Source: Whitmania pigra
Lineage: Eukaryota; Annelida; Clitellata; Hirudinida; Haemopidae
Assembly: GCA_021613335.1 (NCBI GenBank)
Contig: JAJTWR010000260.1
Span: forward strand, 1,010,001 to 1,074,000
Length of the DNA: 64,000 bases
Direction: 5' to 3'
Below, piece by piece: positions 11,176 through 23,513 of this stretch (positions are counted from its first letter, which is position 1; every line of letters begins with the position of its first letter). Position numbers and translations under genes: made by a program. Below the pieces are notes generated by a model. That model saw nothing but the letters and a program-made list of their open reading frames with translations, did no database searches and was not told the DNA's origin.

Positions 11176-12233
11176 TAGTGATACCCATTTAACTCGACCT
11201 AGTTAACTCACCAAGCCTGTTAAGTCGACGTTTTGAAGTAGAATAGCCTAGTTCCCTCTTTGTTTTAGCATTTTCGCATCGATTATGTCGCTTCTTTTAT
11301 GACGTCGAATCTTAACATCTCGACCACAAGGGCCAAATTTGCCTCTTTGCATCAGTTATTTCGACCCTCGTGACTAATCGCCGACATTGAAGTGGAAACG
11401 CCAAACTCTCACTGTCATAGCGTTTTCTCATCGGTTACTTAGATTCTTTTAGGTCGCCGAACCTAATTCACCCTTGTTGATTTTGTGTGAGGAATAACAC
11501 GCTGTAGCCATTCTGCTTATTTCTTCGTTCCAAAAATGTCTATAGCTGTTAAGATAAAACTGCACAATCAATGTCAGCCAATCAAAATTCATGAAAAAAG
11601 GTCAATCCATGCCTACAAGATGATTAAACGAATTGTCCTTGAAATAATAATTATTATTTTAAATCATCTTTTCCTGGACTCTAAGAATAACATTGGCTAG
11701 CTTAAACAAATAATCGATATCTAACGAAAATCACTCGCGAGCTATAAATCATCCTATTAGTATCGAGTCTAGGAGAGATGTCTGGTTGTCATGCAGATTC
11801 ATTGCACCTGCGTCATCGTATTTGATGCGCTTTAAAGACCATGTTTATTTCTTCTGTCATGAAGTTTGCCTTTGTCCATTAAAGCGACATTATTCGTAAA
11901 AGAATTTAAATTAAACTTTTAACCTAAATTTACCCGATGATCTTTAAAGATTTTGTGGCTGTCTTATTTGTTGTTCACCTGTGCAATGGGGAACCTAACA
12001 GGTTAAAAATTATGTACATGTAATTAGTTTTAACTTTTGCTATAACAATCTCCATGTCTAACAAGCTTCAAAACGTAATATAAAATAAATGATTGAATTG
12101 GGCGACATAAACGAATCTACGTAACCGATGAGAAAATGCTACGACAAAGTGGGAATTTGGCGTTTCCATTTCAAAAACGTCGACTTAATGGTGTTCGCAG
12201 GTTAACCTAGGTCGAGATAAGTGGGTTTCACTG
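11176..12233. mobile_element. Inverted-repeat (MITE-like) arms around the copy-1 first exon
   Basis: About 130 bp at 12100-12233, ending in TTCACTG, is the diverged reverse complement of 11176-11310, with landmarks GTCGAGATAAGTGGGTT and AAGTCGACGTT. Part of the left arm recurs again near 11380-11480. The arms point outward like terminal inverted repeats of a pogo/Tc-type MITE. It may be one element, or two copies in opposite orientation. The putative signal-peptide exon of channel copy 1 sits between the arms. Confidence 0.65.
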
Positions 12234-15200
12234 ATAATAATAAGGATAATAATGATTGATAATAATGTTAATAATAGTGATAATAAGGATAATGATAATG
12301 ATAATAATAATGATGATAATGTTTCAATGTATAAATTTATATATCGCCTTTTATGAAAAGCATCAGAGTCCGTTTATTCTAGCCATTTATACGACGCTCC
12401 TTCCATAAACGACGTCAATCGGGTTTTGAAGATGACACACTGTGACTGTTGGGTTGAACAGGGACACAAAAAGCGCTTTACATAGTCCAGAGGCTATGTT
12501 TTGCAATAAAATAGGAAGTTTTTCCATATCAGTCTGGCGATGCTAAATGTGACAAATTTAAACTTTTCGAAATTTGTAAATTCGTTTAAGATTAGTCACC
12601 CCATCAATCTGATGCGTTTTTAGTTTTATTAACAAATTATGTCTGTAGTCCGACACATGCTTAAAAAAGCTTTGAGAAGATGTGCCGGGAGTTAAAACCA
12701 GTTGCTTTCAGAGGAGCAAAGCATCCAAGTTTAAAAATTAACTGGCTCAATTTTTGACATTTTGACACATGCATTTTTGTGAATTTTTTTCATAAGTTGA
12801 GAAGTTGTAGTCATTTTTAAACATTTACTTGTTTTCTTTCGTTATTTAAAGTTTTTAAGCAAAACATCAAAACACAAGCTATTGGACCCAAGGAACGAAA
12901 CACGAAAGATTAAGGCCGACAAAATTAAGGCATTTTGTAATATAATTATAATTATCAAATAATGTAATTTTTATAGATTGAAGATTTGAACTTCTTTGTA
13001 TTTAATAATTATAATTATCAAATAATGAATAATCATAATTATAATATAATGTAAACATATTACGGAGCACATAAAAATGCTATTTGATAATTGATGAACA
13101 GTGGCAACAATGACGCTCTATTCGGGATTCATTAGCAAATACAAAGAAGTTCAAATCTTCAATGCTTGAATCACGTTTTTCAAACGTCATCAAAAAGGTT
13201 ATTACGGAAAAACAAAGAACTGGGCACATTCTGAGATTGATTAATTATTTTTTAATGCTTTCTAAGGAATTGTTTGATGTAAGATAAAAACGATTTTATG
13301 TCCGAAGAGGGTGACCCGTCATAACAGCCCGGCGACAGAATAGCCCCGACAAAACAGCCCCGTCAAAATAGCGCGGCGTCAAAATAGCTCAAGACAAAAT
13401 AGCCCCGACAAAACCGCCCCGACAAAACAGCCCCGTCGAAACAGCCAGGCGTCAAAATAGCCCAGGACAGAAAAATCCCGTCAAAATGGCCCAGTCAAAA
13501 TAGCCCCGACAAAATAGCCCGGCGACAACATAGCCCAGGACAAAACAACCCGGCGACAAAATAGCTCGGCGACATAATAGCCCCGTCAAAATAGCCCCAT
13601 GATAACTCCATGTCAAAGTATTTTTTAAAATGTTGTGAACTGAATCAAAATTAATTCGAAATTAGTGGCTTGAATGCTTTGATCGTTTTGAGTATTGTTT
13701 GTTGTTATTATTGTTCTCCAGAAGTTTAATTTGCATAGTCTTGCTTATTCAAATTTGTATCTGGCTTACAAATTTGTGTTGACATTATCCTGATCACAAG
13801 TTGCTTGTGAGGGGTCGTTTTCAAAATTGAAATACGTTTTGAACAGATTAAGAAATTTTCTGAACCAGTCAATTCTACGATCATTCAGGCTGATGTCTTG
13901 TGAGAAAGACTCTTTTCCAAGAATCAATAACAATGAAATCATTGATGTTTTAGCATCGACTAGTGAAACGATGAAAAAGCTGTTATAATAGTTAATAGTG
14001 GATAGAAATTTTAGACTCTAGTGTTTCTTATGTTTAAGTTGATCAAAGTAGGAGTTAAATAAAAGTTCCCGGGCCGGTTTTTTAAGCCAGTCCGACCCTG
14101 GTGACAGGGCTGTGTTTGACGGGGCTATTTTGTCGCCGGGCTATTTTGTCGCCGGGTTGTTTTGTCCTGGGCTATTTTGTCGCCGGGCTATTTTGTCGGG
14201 GCTATTTTGACGGGGCCATTATGACGGGATTTTCCCGTCCTGGGCTATTTTGACGCCGGGCTGTTTCGACGGGGCTGTTTTGTCGGGGCGGTTTTGTCGG
14301 GGCTGTTTTGTCTTGAGCTATTTTGACGCCGGGCTGTTTTGACGGGGCTGTTTTGTCGGGGCTATTCTGTCGCCGGGCTGTTATGACGGGGTGCCGTCCG
14401 AAGAGATCTCACATTGATGCAAATAAACTCGCTATTTGCAACAACAAATTCTTTTGTATTTTTGACTTTGCATTTCATTTCTACATTAATTTTTTTTTCC
14501 GACGGAAATCATGCGAAATTCTGGATCTAAACCATAACGCGCGCAAAATATGTGAACTTTAAAGACAAAATCTCCAAATAAAAAAAATTCTTTAATCGAA
14601 ATCTTTGAAGACTCACGCATCGGTTGTAAAAATCGATACAATATTTAAAAACGCATTTGGAATGTGCACGCACTGGATAACGCACATAAACATTATTAAG
14701 TGAGATGACAGGTGTTCTGCAATTTTATGAAGAGTTTGATGGCAAATGATTTTAAAGTTGACCGCGAGAAGATTTGAAGGAAAGTTATTACATATTACAT
14801 ATTTTGTATGAGTGAAAGTCACATACAGCATATTGGGAGAATATTTATACATAAACAAATCTATTTGAAATATATTTAGTTGACAAATATTGAGAATCTC
14901 GTAGCTAATAAAAAAGAGTTGATGATAAAGGATGGTGATGGAGAAGGATACATAGTCATCTTTTTTGAATGACGTGAATAGGCTTAAACGAGATGGATAA
15001 TTGCAGACCAAAGCAATATTAAAATATGATAAATATTAATAAGTAAGAGAGTAGTACAGAATCAGTGATGTGTTAACTTCTCGTTATATTATAATGATGA
15101 TTATAACAGAATAAAGGGTAAATAAATTAAGACGATATTGCATTGTTATTACATAAAAGAAAGGTTGTTTAAAATAATTGATTAATTAAAATGAATTAAA

Positions 15201-17591
15201 AGTTTCTCAAAAAATTATCCCATTATTTTCACCTGTTAACTTAAATAACACTGCACTCTTAATATTTTTCATGGGGATGATGCATACATTCGAAAAGCAA
15301 AAGCATAAAAAACAAAACCGAAAACTTCTAAATATTATTATAACATTTGTAATAAATAATAATATAACAATTACAGTTAAATATTACAGAAACAAAGGCG
15401 TATTTTTGTCAAATACTAAAAGTTTTAACTAAATAACTGAACTAAACGAGTCGGATTATTGATTTGGTAAGGGGTAGGGAATCTTTGTTCCTTTCTGCCT
15501 CGAGAAATTGCTTTTAAATTCTCGGTTTTTGAAAACGCTTCGCTGGTTTGGTTTTTCAGGACAATATCAAATATTATTGCAAGCCTTCTGGATGATTCAG
15601 TTTATGACAGCAAGCTTAGACCTCTTGCAGATGAAGGTCAGGTTCAACTATTTTAGTATTAATTAATAAATATAACATAAGAAAAATCATGAAAATTAAT
15701 GATTTTAAACAGCTATTTTGATTTAGAAGACGTTACTAAAGAAATCATATATAATAACATGTTTATTTGTATAGAGCCATAAGCGTAAGTGTCAGGGGCG
15801 CTCAACCACTTGTATAGCGCAGCACCCAAGCATGTAAGCTGGGTTGCAAACACGACACGTAACGACTGTTGCTTTTACCATCGTTCGCCGGCACGCTACA
15901 CTCTGAGCTAACTTGCACGCCAAAAAGCATTGGTTAATAAAAAGGAAAATTATTTAAATTGCCAGATAAACCACTTGAAATTTATATCGATGTCAATATC
16001 AACGAAATCAGTTCTGTGAATGAAGTTGACATGGTAGGCAACAATGATTGGAATATTTGCTAATTAATGAATTAATATTTTTATTTTATGACTAACAGCT
16101 ATTAATATAATAAATAAAATTATTATATATTATTTCCAATGCATATTGTAATGAAAATTATATGTATATATATTTATACATGAACAAATCTATCGATGTA
16201 TGAACCAAATAATTTAATTTCTCAATCATTGGCGATTTAATTAACATCGACATTGACTTATTAAACCGTTGTTATAGGACTATTCAATGACTTGCTTCAT
16301 TAGACAAACATGGATGGACAAAAGATTGGCTTACAATGATTACTATAAAAGGTGGGTAAACATTACATTTAAAATAATATTTTATTATAAACGACAATTT
16401 TAATTTTATAGCATTCCGCTGAATTACAACTATTTTGATCAAATTTGGACACCGGATCTGTTTATCGAGAATTCAAAATCCGCAGTTTTTCACGAAGTAA
16501 CAGTTCCAAACAGACACATCAGAATTTATCCCGATGGACGTGTCTTTTATAGTCAGCGTCTGACTATGACAGTCGTCTGCCTGATGGTGCTGGATAGATA
16601 TCCGATGGACAACCAAACATGTACCTTTGATCTGTCTAGCTGTTAGTTTATTGATGAGTTGGAAATCTTTGTAAATGTTTAATGCTATAAAATTTGTATT
16701 ATTCCAGACGCACACTCTGTTGATGACATGATATTTTACTGGAATGTGAACAAAATACCAATAGAACTTAGCCAAGGTTTCAGTTTGCCAGAATATGAAA
16801 TAACTGGGACCTCGTATGGAAGTTGTTTCTTAGAGTATATCACAGGTTATTTATATTTTTAATGTTTCAAACTAAACTAGAATTATTCAGTTGAAGATAT
16901 CGTACATCACATAACTTAGATCATCTCATCTCAGATTACTGAACTGTATTGCAGGCCAATTTCCATGCGTTAGGGGATCTTTCTACTTAAAGCGTCGTCT
17001 TAAAGCATATATTCTGAGTACCTACATGCCAAGTCTTCTCGTAGTTGTGTTATCATGGTTGTCATTTTGGATTGATCCTGAATCCACTCCTGCCCGTATA
17101 TCCCTCAGCATCCTAACAATCCTCACCATCACCACTCAAAGTTCAACCTTGGCTAAAAGTTCCCCAGCAGGATCATTTACAAAAGCAAGTGATGTTTGGA
17201 TGGCAACATGCCTCGTATTTGTATTCGCGGCCTTCATTGAATACAGCATCGTTAACACTCTCTCAAGAAACCACAAGAAAAACCAAGTATAGTTTTTTGT
17301 TTATCGAAGTGCATCATCAAATAGTACGTATGGAAGTTAAGATATTTTTTTTTATATTGTCGGTTAAAACATTTTTAGTGTAATGAACAAAATGTTTTGG
17401 AAGAAGAGAAAAATGTTTCAAACCTGGGAAAGAAGGCAAACATGTTTGGAATGATAAAAATGTTTTTAAAAGAGAAAGTAACTTCTAATCCACCGATGTT
17501 CGTCGAACTAGCCTCAAGAATAGTTTTTCCTTCAATTTTTATTATTTTTAATATTATTTATTGGTCCTATTATCTCAAGAGTTTTGTTTAA
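11937..17591 (+). CDS. Channel copy 1: glycine-receptor-like anion channel subunit
   Basis: Pentameric Cys-loop subunit, expected to form a neurotransmitter-gated chloride channel at the plasma membrane. Exons: 11937-12001, 15560-15636, 15966-16033, 16278-16351, 16412-16641, 16708-16845, 16955-17286, 17379-17591. They total 1197 nt in phase, giving 398 residues. Exon 1 encodes a signal peptide (MIFKDFVAVLFVVHLCNG). The binding-domain landmarks are FIRQTW (loop D arginine), WTPDLF (loop A) and the Cys-loop C-x13-C (RYPMDNQTC). The second disulfide, C-x10-C around EYITGQF, is typical of GlyR and GluCl and keeps the loop C Tyr, Thr and Phe. TM1 to TM3 share one exon. M2 has PAR before the pore, the anion-channel signature, with Leu at 9'. 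TM4 is in the last exon (FNIIYWSYYL). The M3-M4 loop is short. The ligand is unknown. Exon 1 is the least certain exon because it lies between MITE-like arms. Confidence 0.92.
12330..12460 (-). mobile_element. Degraded SINE family A copy
   Basis: Minus-strand remnant in intron 1 of channel copy 1. It retains a diverged tail (ATATCGCCTT, AGCATCAGAG), the linker (TTTATACGACGCTCCTTCC) and a weak B-box region. It is preceded by an imperfect AAT/GAT simple repeat (12235-12320). Confidence 0.55.
13310..14395. mobile_element. Mutator-like foldback element (MITE) with long TIRs
   Basis: Terminal inverted repeats of about 290 bp (left about 13310-13605, right about 14100-14395) consist of short GC-rich repeats of the type CAAAATAGCCCCGA. 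The two arms are near-perfect reverse complements. A 10-bp direct repeat GTCCGAAGAG flanks the element (13300-13309 and 14396-14405), the target-site duplication. Long TIRs beginning with GG and a 9-11 bp duplication are typical of MULE (Mutator) elements. The 490-bp centre has no transposase frame, so it is non-autonomous. It sits in intron 1 of channel copy 1. Confidence 0.88.
15760..15922 (-). mobile_element. tRNA-derived SINE (family A) in channel copy 1 intron 2
   Basis: Minus-strand copy. It has a tail (AAGCGTAAGTGTCAGGGGCGC), a linker ending in GCGCAGCACCC, a B box changed to GTTTGCAAC, and a recognisable A-box region (TAGCTCAGAGTG). Confidence 0.85.
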
Positions 17592-18139
17592 ATGATGGCT
17601 TTGTATAAGATTCAGTAACAGCAATGACAGCATCAACAGCACAAACACCATAAAAAAAACAAGAACGACAGCGGCACAACAATAACAAGAATAATATTAG
17701 TAATCATTTATCAACCTTTTGCAGTACACCTTATCATAATTGCAATTAATATTCATATTTAGCTTTGCACCTTTCGATGCACCATTAGTTTTTCCTCATT
17801 CGATGTGATGTGTTGACTGTTGTAAACTTTTTACTTGTCAAAAATGTTTGCACGGCTCCAGATTAAGCCGGTGGGTGGCCCTGGTACACTTGGAAGGGAG
17901 TCCCCCTTTTCCAATTCCCCTTATTGCATACACTACAACACTTTATACTATTAACCTAATAAATAAATAATAAACTTTTAGTTAGGAAATACTGAACGGG
18001 GACTATTTTTTCAATGAATAAACATGAAATGAAATGAACACGAGTTGTACTTTTAATTGTTGTACGAGTTTAATTACATAGAGAATTTCAGTTATAATAA
18101 TTTTGGCAAGATATAGTATAACTAGCAAGTAAATATTAA

Positions 18140-18480
18140 AATGTTAAAATCAGAAAATGAATGAAGTTGTGACAATAATAATTGCAGTCCAGATACTTTT
18201 CTCGATTTTCTTATGGCGAAATCGCTGATGATGTCACTGAAGTCTAATTCACGTAGTATATTTGACTCGATGTTCATGATAGCCAAATTGAGAATTCGTG
18301 TTTGCTTCATGGATGCTCGTAATCGGTTCTCAATTAATTTGAGTTTTGAGAAGGAGCGCTCGCCAATTTAGTTTGATACGAAAAAATAAGCTATAAAATC
18401 TATGATAAGTCCGTGCAGGAAAAGCAAAGTGCTGATATCTTCTGACTCCTCGACTGTGAAAACAGTTGAAGAGAAAGGAA
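18140..18480 (-). mobile_element. hAT transposase C-terminal fragment (TTF/ZMYM-like type)
   Basis: The minus frame contains GERSFSKLKLIENRLR, MKQTRILNLAIMNIE and FSDIISDFAIRKSRK. These match the hAT dimerisation region in the pattern (S/G)ERSFSKLK...RL..LA...IE...FD..I..FA..K.RK. It carries stops upstream and is a dead fragment in the space between channel copies 1 and 2. Confidence 0.75.
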
Positions 18481-18589
18481 AATTTCTGGCCTTCAAACAG
18501 CAATACTTCCATATAGAAAAATTACCAAGCAATTAAATAAAAGTGAATTTGTTGTTTCTAGATATTACAAGGCTAGGGAACGAAATATG

Positions 18590-19695
18590 TCAGTGGGAGA
18601 TCTCAAAAACTCCGGCAAAAGAGGCTAAAAAAACTCTTTCGTGAAGCTTCTAAAGAAAATCCCTCTGCAAACCAGCTTCTAACAAGCTTGTAAGAAGACA
18701 GTCTACAATTATTTAAATAACAGTGAAAAATTCAACTATGAAAGACGTTTGAAGGTTCTGCATCTCAGAGATGGTCACAGAAAGGTGTGCATATGGAATG
18801 GGCCAATAATATGTTTGACTTCAAATCGGGGTGTGACCAAATAATTTTTTTCTGATGAAATGAAATTTAATCTGGATGGACCTGATGGCTGCCAATATTA
18901 TTGGCAACACTTAATAATGGAAAAGAAGAACTACTTCTGCGTCAAACAACAAGGAGGAGGCTCCGTCGTGATCTGGGAGCAATTTTATCAAAAGAGACAA
19001 AGGCTTTGGCATTCTTAAAGGGAAGACAAAAATATCACAATTATGTTGAGACATTAGATAAGTTTCTGCTACCATTTGCCAACAATAATTTTGGCGATAA
19101 CTTTGTATTTCAGCGGGATAATGACTCCCAGTTGACGAGAATATTTTTCCAGAAAAAGAATATCAAGGTGAAGAGTTTGCCAGCATTATTTCCGCATCTC
19201 AACCTAATTGAAAACGGTTATGGAAAGGTAGTTAATGAAGTATGTAGAGGTGGAAAGACACATTTTGAAAAAAAAGAACTGGAAGATGCTATTATGAAGC
19301 AAGGAACAGAATGGGAGACAATTACCTAAAAACACTAATTAAATCCTAATTAAATAAATTAAAAACTAATGAAATATAGATGCACAAAAATTTTAGAAAA
19401 TAAGGGACATGTTATTAATTACTAAAAAAACGTTTGGACAAAATTTAAAGGTTAATTATTTGATAGTTTAACCGTAAATTGAGTTTTTCCAAAGCGCCTG
19501 TAACCTTTTTACATGGCCTAAATATGTCATTTTTTGTTGATTTTGAAAGCATTTTTTGTTCGAAAGCAAATTTGGAACAAATATCAATAACATCAGAATT
19601 TACATGTCTCATTCAAATTTGGTTCTGATTAGTCTAACGTTTCAAAAGTTATGCAACATTTAAGGGGCGCTTATAACCTTTTTACACGCACTGTA
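18590..19695 (+). mobile_element. Degenerate Tc1/mariner transposon
   Basis: Successive frames show a Tc1 transposase in order: a helix-turn-helix-like start near 18590, FSDEMKFNLDGPDG near 18855, AFLKGRQKYHNYVETLDKFL, NFVFQRDND (DDE aspartate region with the Asn/Asp changed) and LPALFPHLNLIENGYGKV, where the normal SPDLNPIEN is changed. Frameshifts and stops break it. The right end (about 19670-19695) has CTTTTTACACGCACTGTA, a TIR of Tc1 type. I could not see the left TIR. Confidence 0.85.
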
Positions 19696-20811
19696 TTAAA
19701 AAGTGACAATTCCTGGTGCGTCAAATCAAAATCAGCCTTGGAAGCCCCAGGCAAATGGTTTTCCTAACAACGGGTTCAGTCTGATTATTTAGGCATCTAC
19801 TCATATAATTAAACCAAATAACTAGCTAAAGAAATAAAAACAGAAATACTAACCAAACTCACAGATATGCTTTCGAATTCAAGTTCCCCAATATAACAAT
19901 TGCGTGTAAAGGTAGTTCCAGAAAGTTCCAGAAAGCAAAATGCTACGGTCTCGGAGTAGTTCCATATATTATATATATACTCTTCTGACCATAAGAAATC
20001 ATTGGACGATATGAGGAACAGGCGTGACTTGATGTGGGCTTAATGATGTGATTCTTTTTGATTCTCGCATAAGTAGTACATTAACGAATGCGCTAAAGCA
20101 AATGCCGAATTAAAACATAACTCAATGGACACATTTCCAAAGGACTGCTTGTTTTGAAGACATATCATACTACACATTTTGTATCAACTTCGAAATTCTA
20201 TATGGGTGGGAGGCCCCTCTTGCTGAGTGGTCCTGGCCAGGGCACGTTGCACCCCTTAATCCTGTGCTGTGTTTACTCATTACAATTCATTAACAAACTT
20301 CATCAAATAATCTGAGTGAATCATTCATATCTGCGAATACACAATGACGCTTTAGGAAATACTTAGATTTTTTGGCGATCTATTAAAAGCTGTGTAACGT
20401 GAGTTATGTAAAGAAAATGGTCAGAAAATTTCAATGAGAAAAATACAATTTACAAAGTATCAGTTTATTTATACGGCAATATAATACTAAGTGGCAGAGA
20501 TGCTCATCTAAGAAATTTGAAACTCAATTGATAAAACATATATCTCTTTCTCAAGATTGTGAAGGTTCTTGCATATTAAGTAAAAACATGCTCCCTCCTA
20601 GTTTGTTTGAGAAAATTATCCACAAAAGTAAAGAAATGAGATGGTGCATAGACAGATTCTACATGTTGCTTTATATCCCACTAGTATGTATTGAGATGTA
20701 TGGTAAACCATTGGAAAGGGTGAGTCGGGTTGAATATCCAATAGAAACTCTTTCGATTTATCAAATTATCAAATGAACTCATGAATTCCCTCTGCTTAAT
20801 GGGATCCACAA

Positions 20812-20880
20812 TCTTATTTATTTATTTATTTGATTATAGTCCGTAGCATGACTGAGATGATTTGGACTTGGATCCACAAT
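20812..20880 (-). mobile_element. SINE family B tail fragment
   Basis: The segment TTTGATTATAGTCCGTAGCA followed by GAGATGATTTGGACTTGG recurs at about 29676, 39966, 42470 and 61521. At the last site it is attached to a tRNA-like head. TATTTATTTATTT precedes it, as expected for a SINE tail read in reverse. Confidence 0.7.
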
Positions 20881-21423
20881 CAAATGTTTAGACCTTAAAT
20901 ATAAGTACAGGTTACATCTACTGGTTGTTAAAAAGTAATGCCATTAGTTTATAGTGCCCCAGATAAAAATATTCAGCTAATTAATAATCACGTTTGATCA
21001 TTTCAGAACCCTTACAAAAGAACGACTAAAATGATGCTTTCCAAGTTTAGGAAAGTTGAGCATAACAAGGATATATCATAATGAACCTGATGATGAATTG
21101 CATATTGATGCGATGGCTTGTCCAAAAAATGTGAATAATTCACAACATTTTGTCTCTGCAATTGTCATTATCTAAGTAAGGAAATATAATTTAAAATTTT
21201 TTCCAAGTGTATTTGATATGGAAATTTTGATGTGAATTATAATTTGAATTTTATGCTTGAATTTAACAATTTCCAGGTACTTTGTCAAAGATTTACTTAT
21301 TTTATGAATCATGCCTGGTAAAACATTTCGACTGACGATTGCATTTTTAGAATTACATTCACTTTCTAGCAGGTCTAGCATAGTCTTGGGATTATAGTTA
21401 CTGCAATGTTAAATTAATTTTCA

Positions 21424-21707
21424 GAGACGTCGAAATGAGTTTCTTTTGAAAACGTCTGCGAATCGATCAACTGGATATTTCGTTTCACGCGCATTGGACT
21501 ACCTGCAGTCTTTATCGACGCAAATAAAAGGATCTTCAACAAGATCCACACACTTTAAACTCAATTTGCGTAATATTTTTATAAGTCACTCAGTGAATCA
21601 AAATTTAAGGAGAAAATTGAATCCAAACCTACATGATGAATATTTTTTTGAGGGTCAGACTTTTCATTTTCTTCCTGGCACATGCATGCTGTGGAACGAC
21701 AAACAGG
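21424..21707 (+). other. Exon-like open segment of unknown origin
   Basis: An open frame is bounded by a TTTTCAG-type acceptor and a CAG/GTGACA donor. The translated segment includes TGYFVSRALDYLQSL, NLRRKLNPNLHDEYFFEG and FLPGTCMLWNDKQ. I do not recognise the family. A second segment with a coding look, including DDELHIDAMACPKN, lies about 300 bp upstream (near 21083-21175) in another frame. It could be a decayed cellular or transposon gene. Confidence 0.35.
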
Positions 21708-22207
21708 TGACAGTTAAATTCATTACTTTATTTAGTTGTTATATTTTTATTGAAGCATTATTTTAGATGAAATAATTTAAAATTGGCGCAAAGAGAAAAG
21801 TCATTCTTTGTACAAAGAGGAATTTATACAATAAATGAAATTCAAGAACAGATACATTATTATCATAATAGTCATTTACATTGATTTCTATTGAGATCGA
21901 CTCTAACCACCTTAGAGTCCTTAAAAAAGAATTAAAACAAACTTCGGAAACAATCTAAAAAATGAATACACTAAGAAAGGTATTTTTCCTTATATTATTA
22001 TTATAAAGTTATCATGTGTACCACTCAATGGCGTTATCATTGGTCAAATATGCCGAGCCAACATGTAGCATATTTAGATAAAGCTTTAGCTTGCTAATTA
22101 TAACGAGTGCTTGATTTTTCGATAGTTGAATAATAATTACTTATTAATTAAATTCTGTTGAATGATGTTGAGTTTTAGCAGGTTTTTTTGATTGAAAATC
22201 GTTACGC

Positions 22208-22690
22208 TTGTCGTTTCGAACATTTCTAAAATGTGTGAATTTTTCACATCGTAATTACATTACAACAATAGAAGGCTCGAGACACTATCCCCAGCTGCTT
22301 AGGGATAACGGCAGGAGGCCGGATGCTGTTCTCTCATCGTCGTCGTCAGGCACTCTCATTTTGATAGTGTTGACTGTCCCGTGGGAAGATAGGATCGAAG
22401 CAAGTAATGTTCTGAAAGAGGAGAAATACTCTCTGAGCTAGCGAAAGATCTAGAGGTGAGCGGGTTTCGGGTAATGCCCATTGAAGTTGGGGCGAGAGGT
22501 TTAGTTGGTAAGTCAGCCTATACGTTCCTCACTTAAATAGGTTTATCGAGCCGGGAAAGAACTAGGGCTATGATCAAAATGTCGGAGGCTGCGGAGGCAG
22601 CATCGTGTTGGATTTGGGAGATGAGAGGCCGTAAGCGCGGATCAACGCCTGATCAACGGGTGTGGCCCACCCCTCGAGAACGTCAGGAAT
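22208..22690 (+). pseudogene. Retrotransposon PD-(D/E)XK endonuclease-like fragment
   Basis: Translated pieces RRPDAVLSSSSSGTL, ILIVLTVPWEDRIEASN, KEEKYS, then after a frameshift FRVMPIEVGARGLVG and further on AAEAASCWIWEMRGR. This order (PD, then TVPWE, K..KY, PVEVG.RG) is the layout I associate with nuclease-like domains at the end of some retroelement reverse transcriptases. One frameshift near 22435 and a TAA near 22541 show it is dead. GC content is clearly above the surroundings, as expected for an inserted sequence. Confidence 0.6.
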
Positions 22691-23513
22691 TTGGGCCGAA
22701 ATTATTAAATATCGGTTATCTCCGCGGTAGGAGTTTCTAAGTTCTAGTTTTATAACAAGGTTTTGCAGTAAAGTTTAAACAACTGTTTCCCGTGATATTT
22801 GTTGAATTCTTCATATTCAAAATCTAAATACCATCTAACTTATTAGGCCTTTATACATTTTACATTCATATCAATCACCTTCGTGTCCAAACTGCGGAGA
22901 AACAATGTGGTCTGCGAATCCTGATTTCGCTTTTGTCAGTAAGAAAGGCTTGCCACAGCTCGATATATTCAAAAGTGACATTTTAACATTAATTTCATAT
23001 ACATAGTGCAGATTAATAATAATATAATATTTCGAAGTATTAAATTAAAACAAGATTATTCATTCTGTTTGTTATTAGACAAATTGAAGGCTATCTCATA
23101 AAATGTATTTTGATGATGAATTGTAATTTTGTTTTGAATAAATATTTTAAATAAACTAAATGCTGTTTTTTATTAGCCAGAAATTTATCACGCACCATGT
23201 TTCCATGACGACCTTTGGTTGGTTTCAAATATGAGCGAAACATCACGGCGAACTATAATTAATTTAATACAAAGGATTGGTCACATTGTCAAGATGGCTT
23301 TCATCTTTTTCATTTTTTTTTTAAAGATAAGTTTACAGCTTTAATCAGTGGAATTAAGTGGGTTAATAAAAACATGTAAAAAATATTATACTTTATCTTA
23401 AATCATCATCTATCCCGTCGTGATATCGTATTCTGTAATCTAGTGACACCATAGTGTAACACATTCTAAATGTTTTTTTGTAAATAACCATTTACTAAAT
23501 GCATATGTCTTAG

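Noticed and set aside
13310..14395. CRISPR-like array because of the regularly repeated CAAAATAGCCC units
   Set aside because: Units are not separated by unique spacers and form two inverted arms with a target duplication, so it is a transposon.
14613..15011. 132-codon minus-strand frame
   Set aside because: Unrecognised, AT-rich composition, inside intron 1 of channel copy 1, no family motif. Possibly chance, possibly repeat-derived.
23160..23221. 62-nt hydrophobic exon as start of channel copy 2
   Set aside because: Joining it to exon 2 would create a stop codon (TG + A) at the junction.
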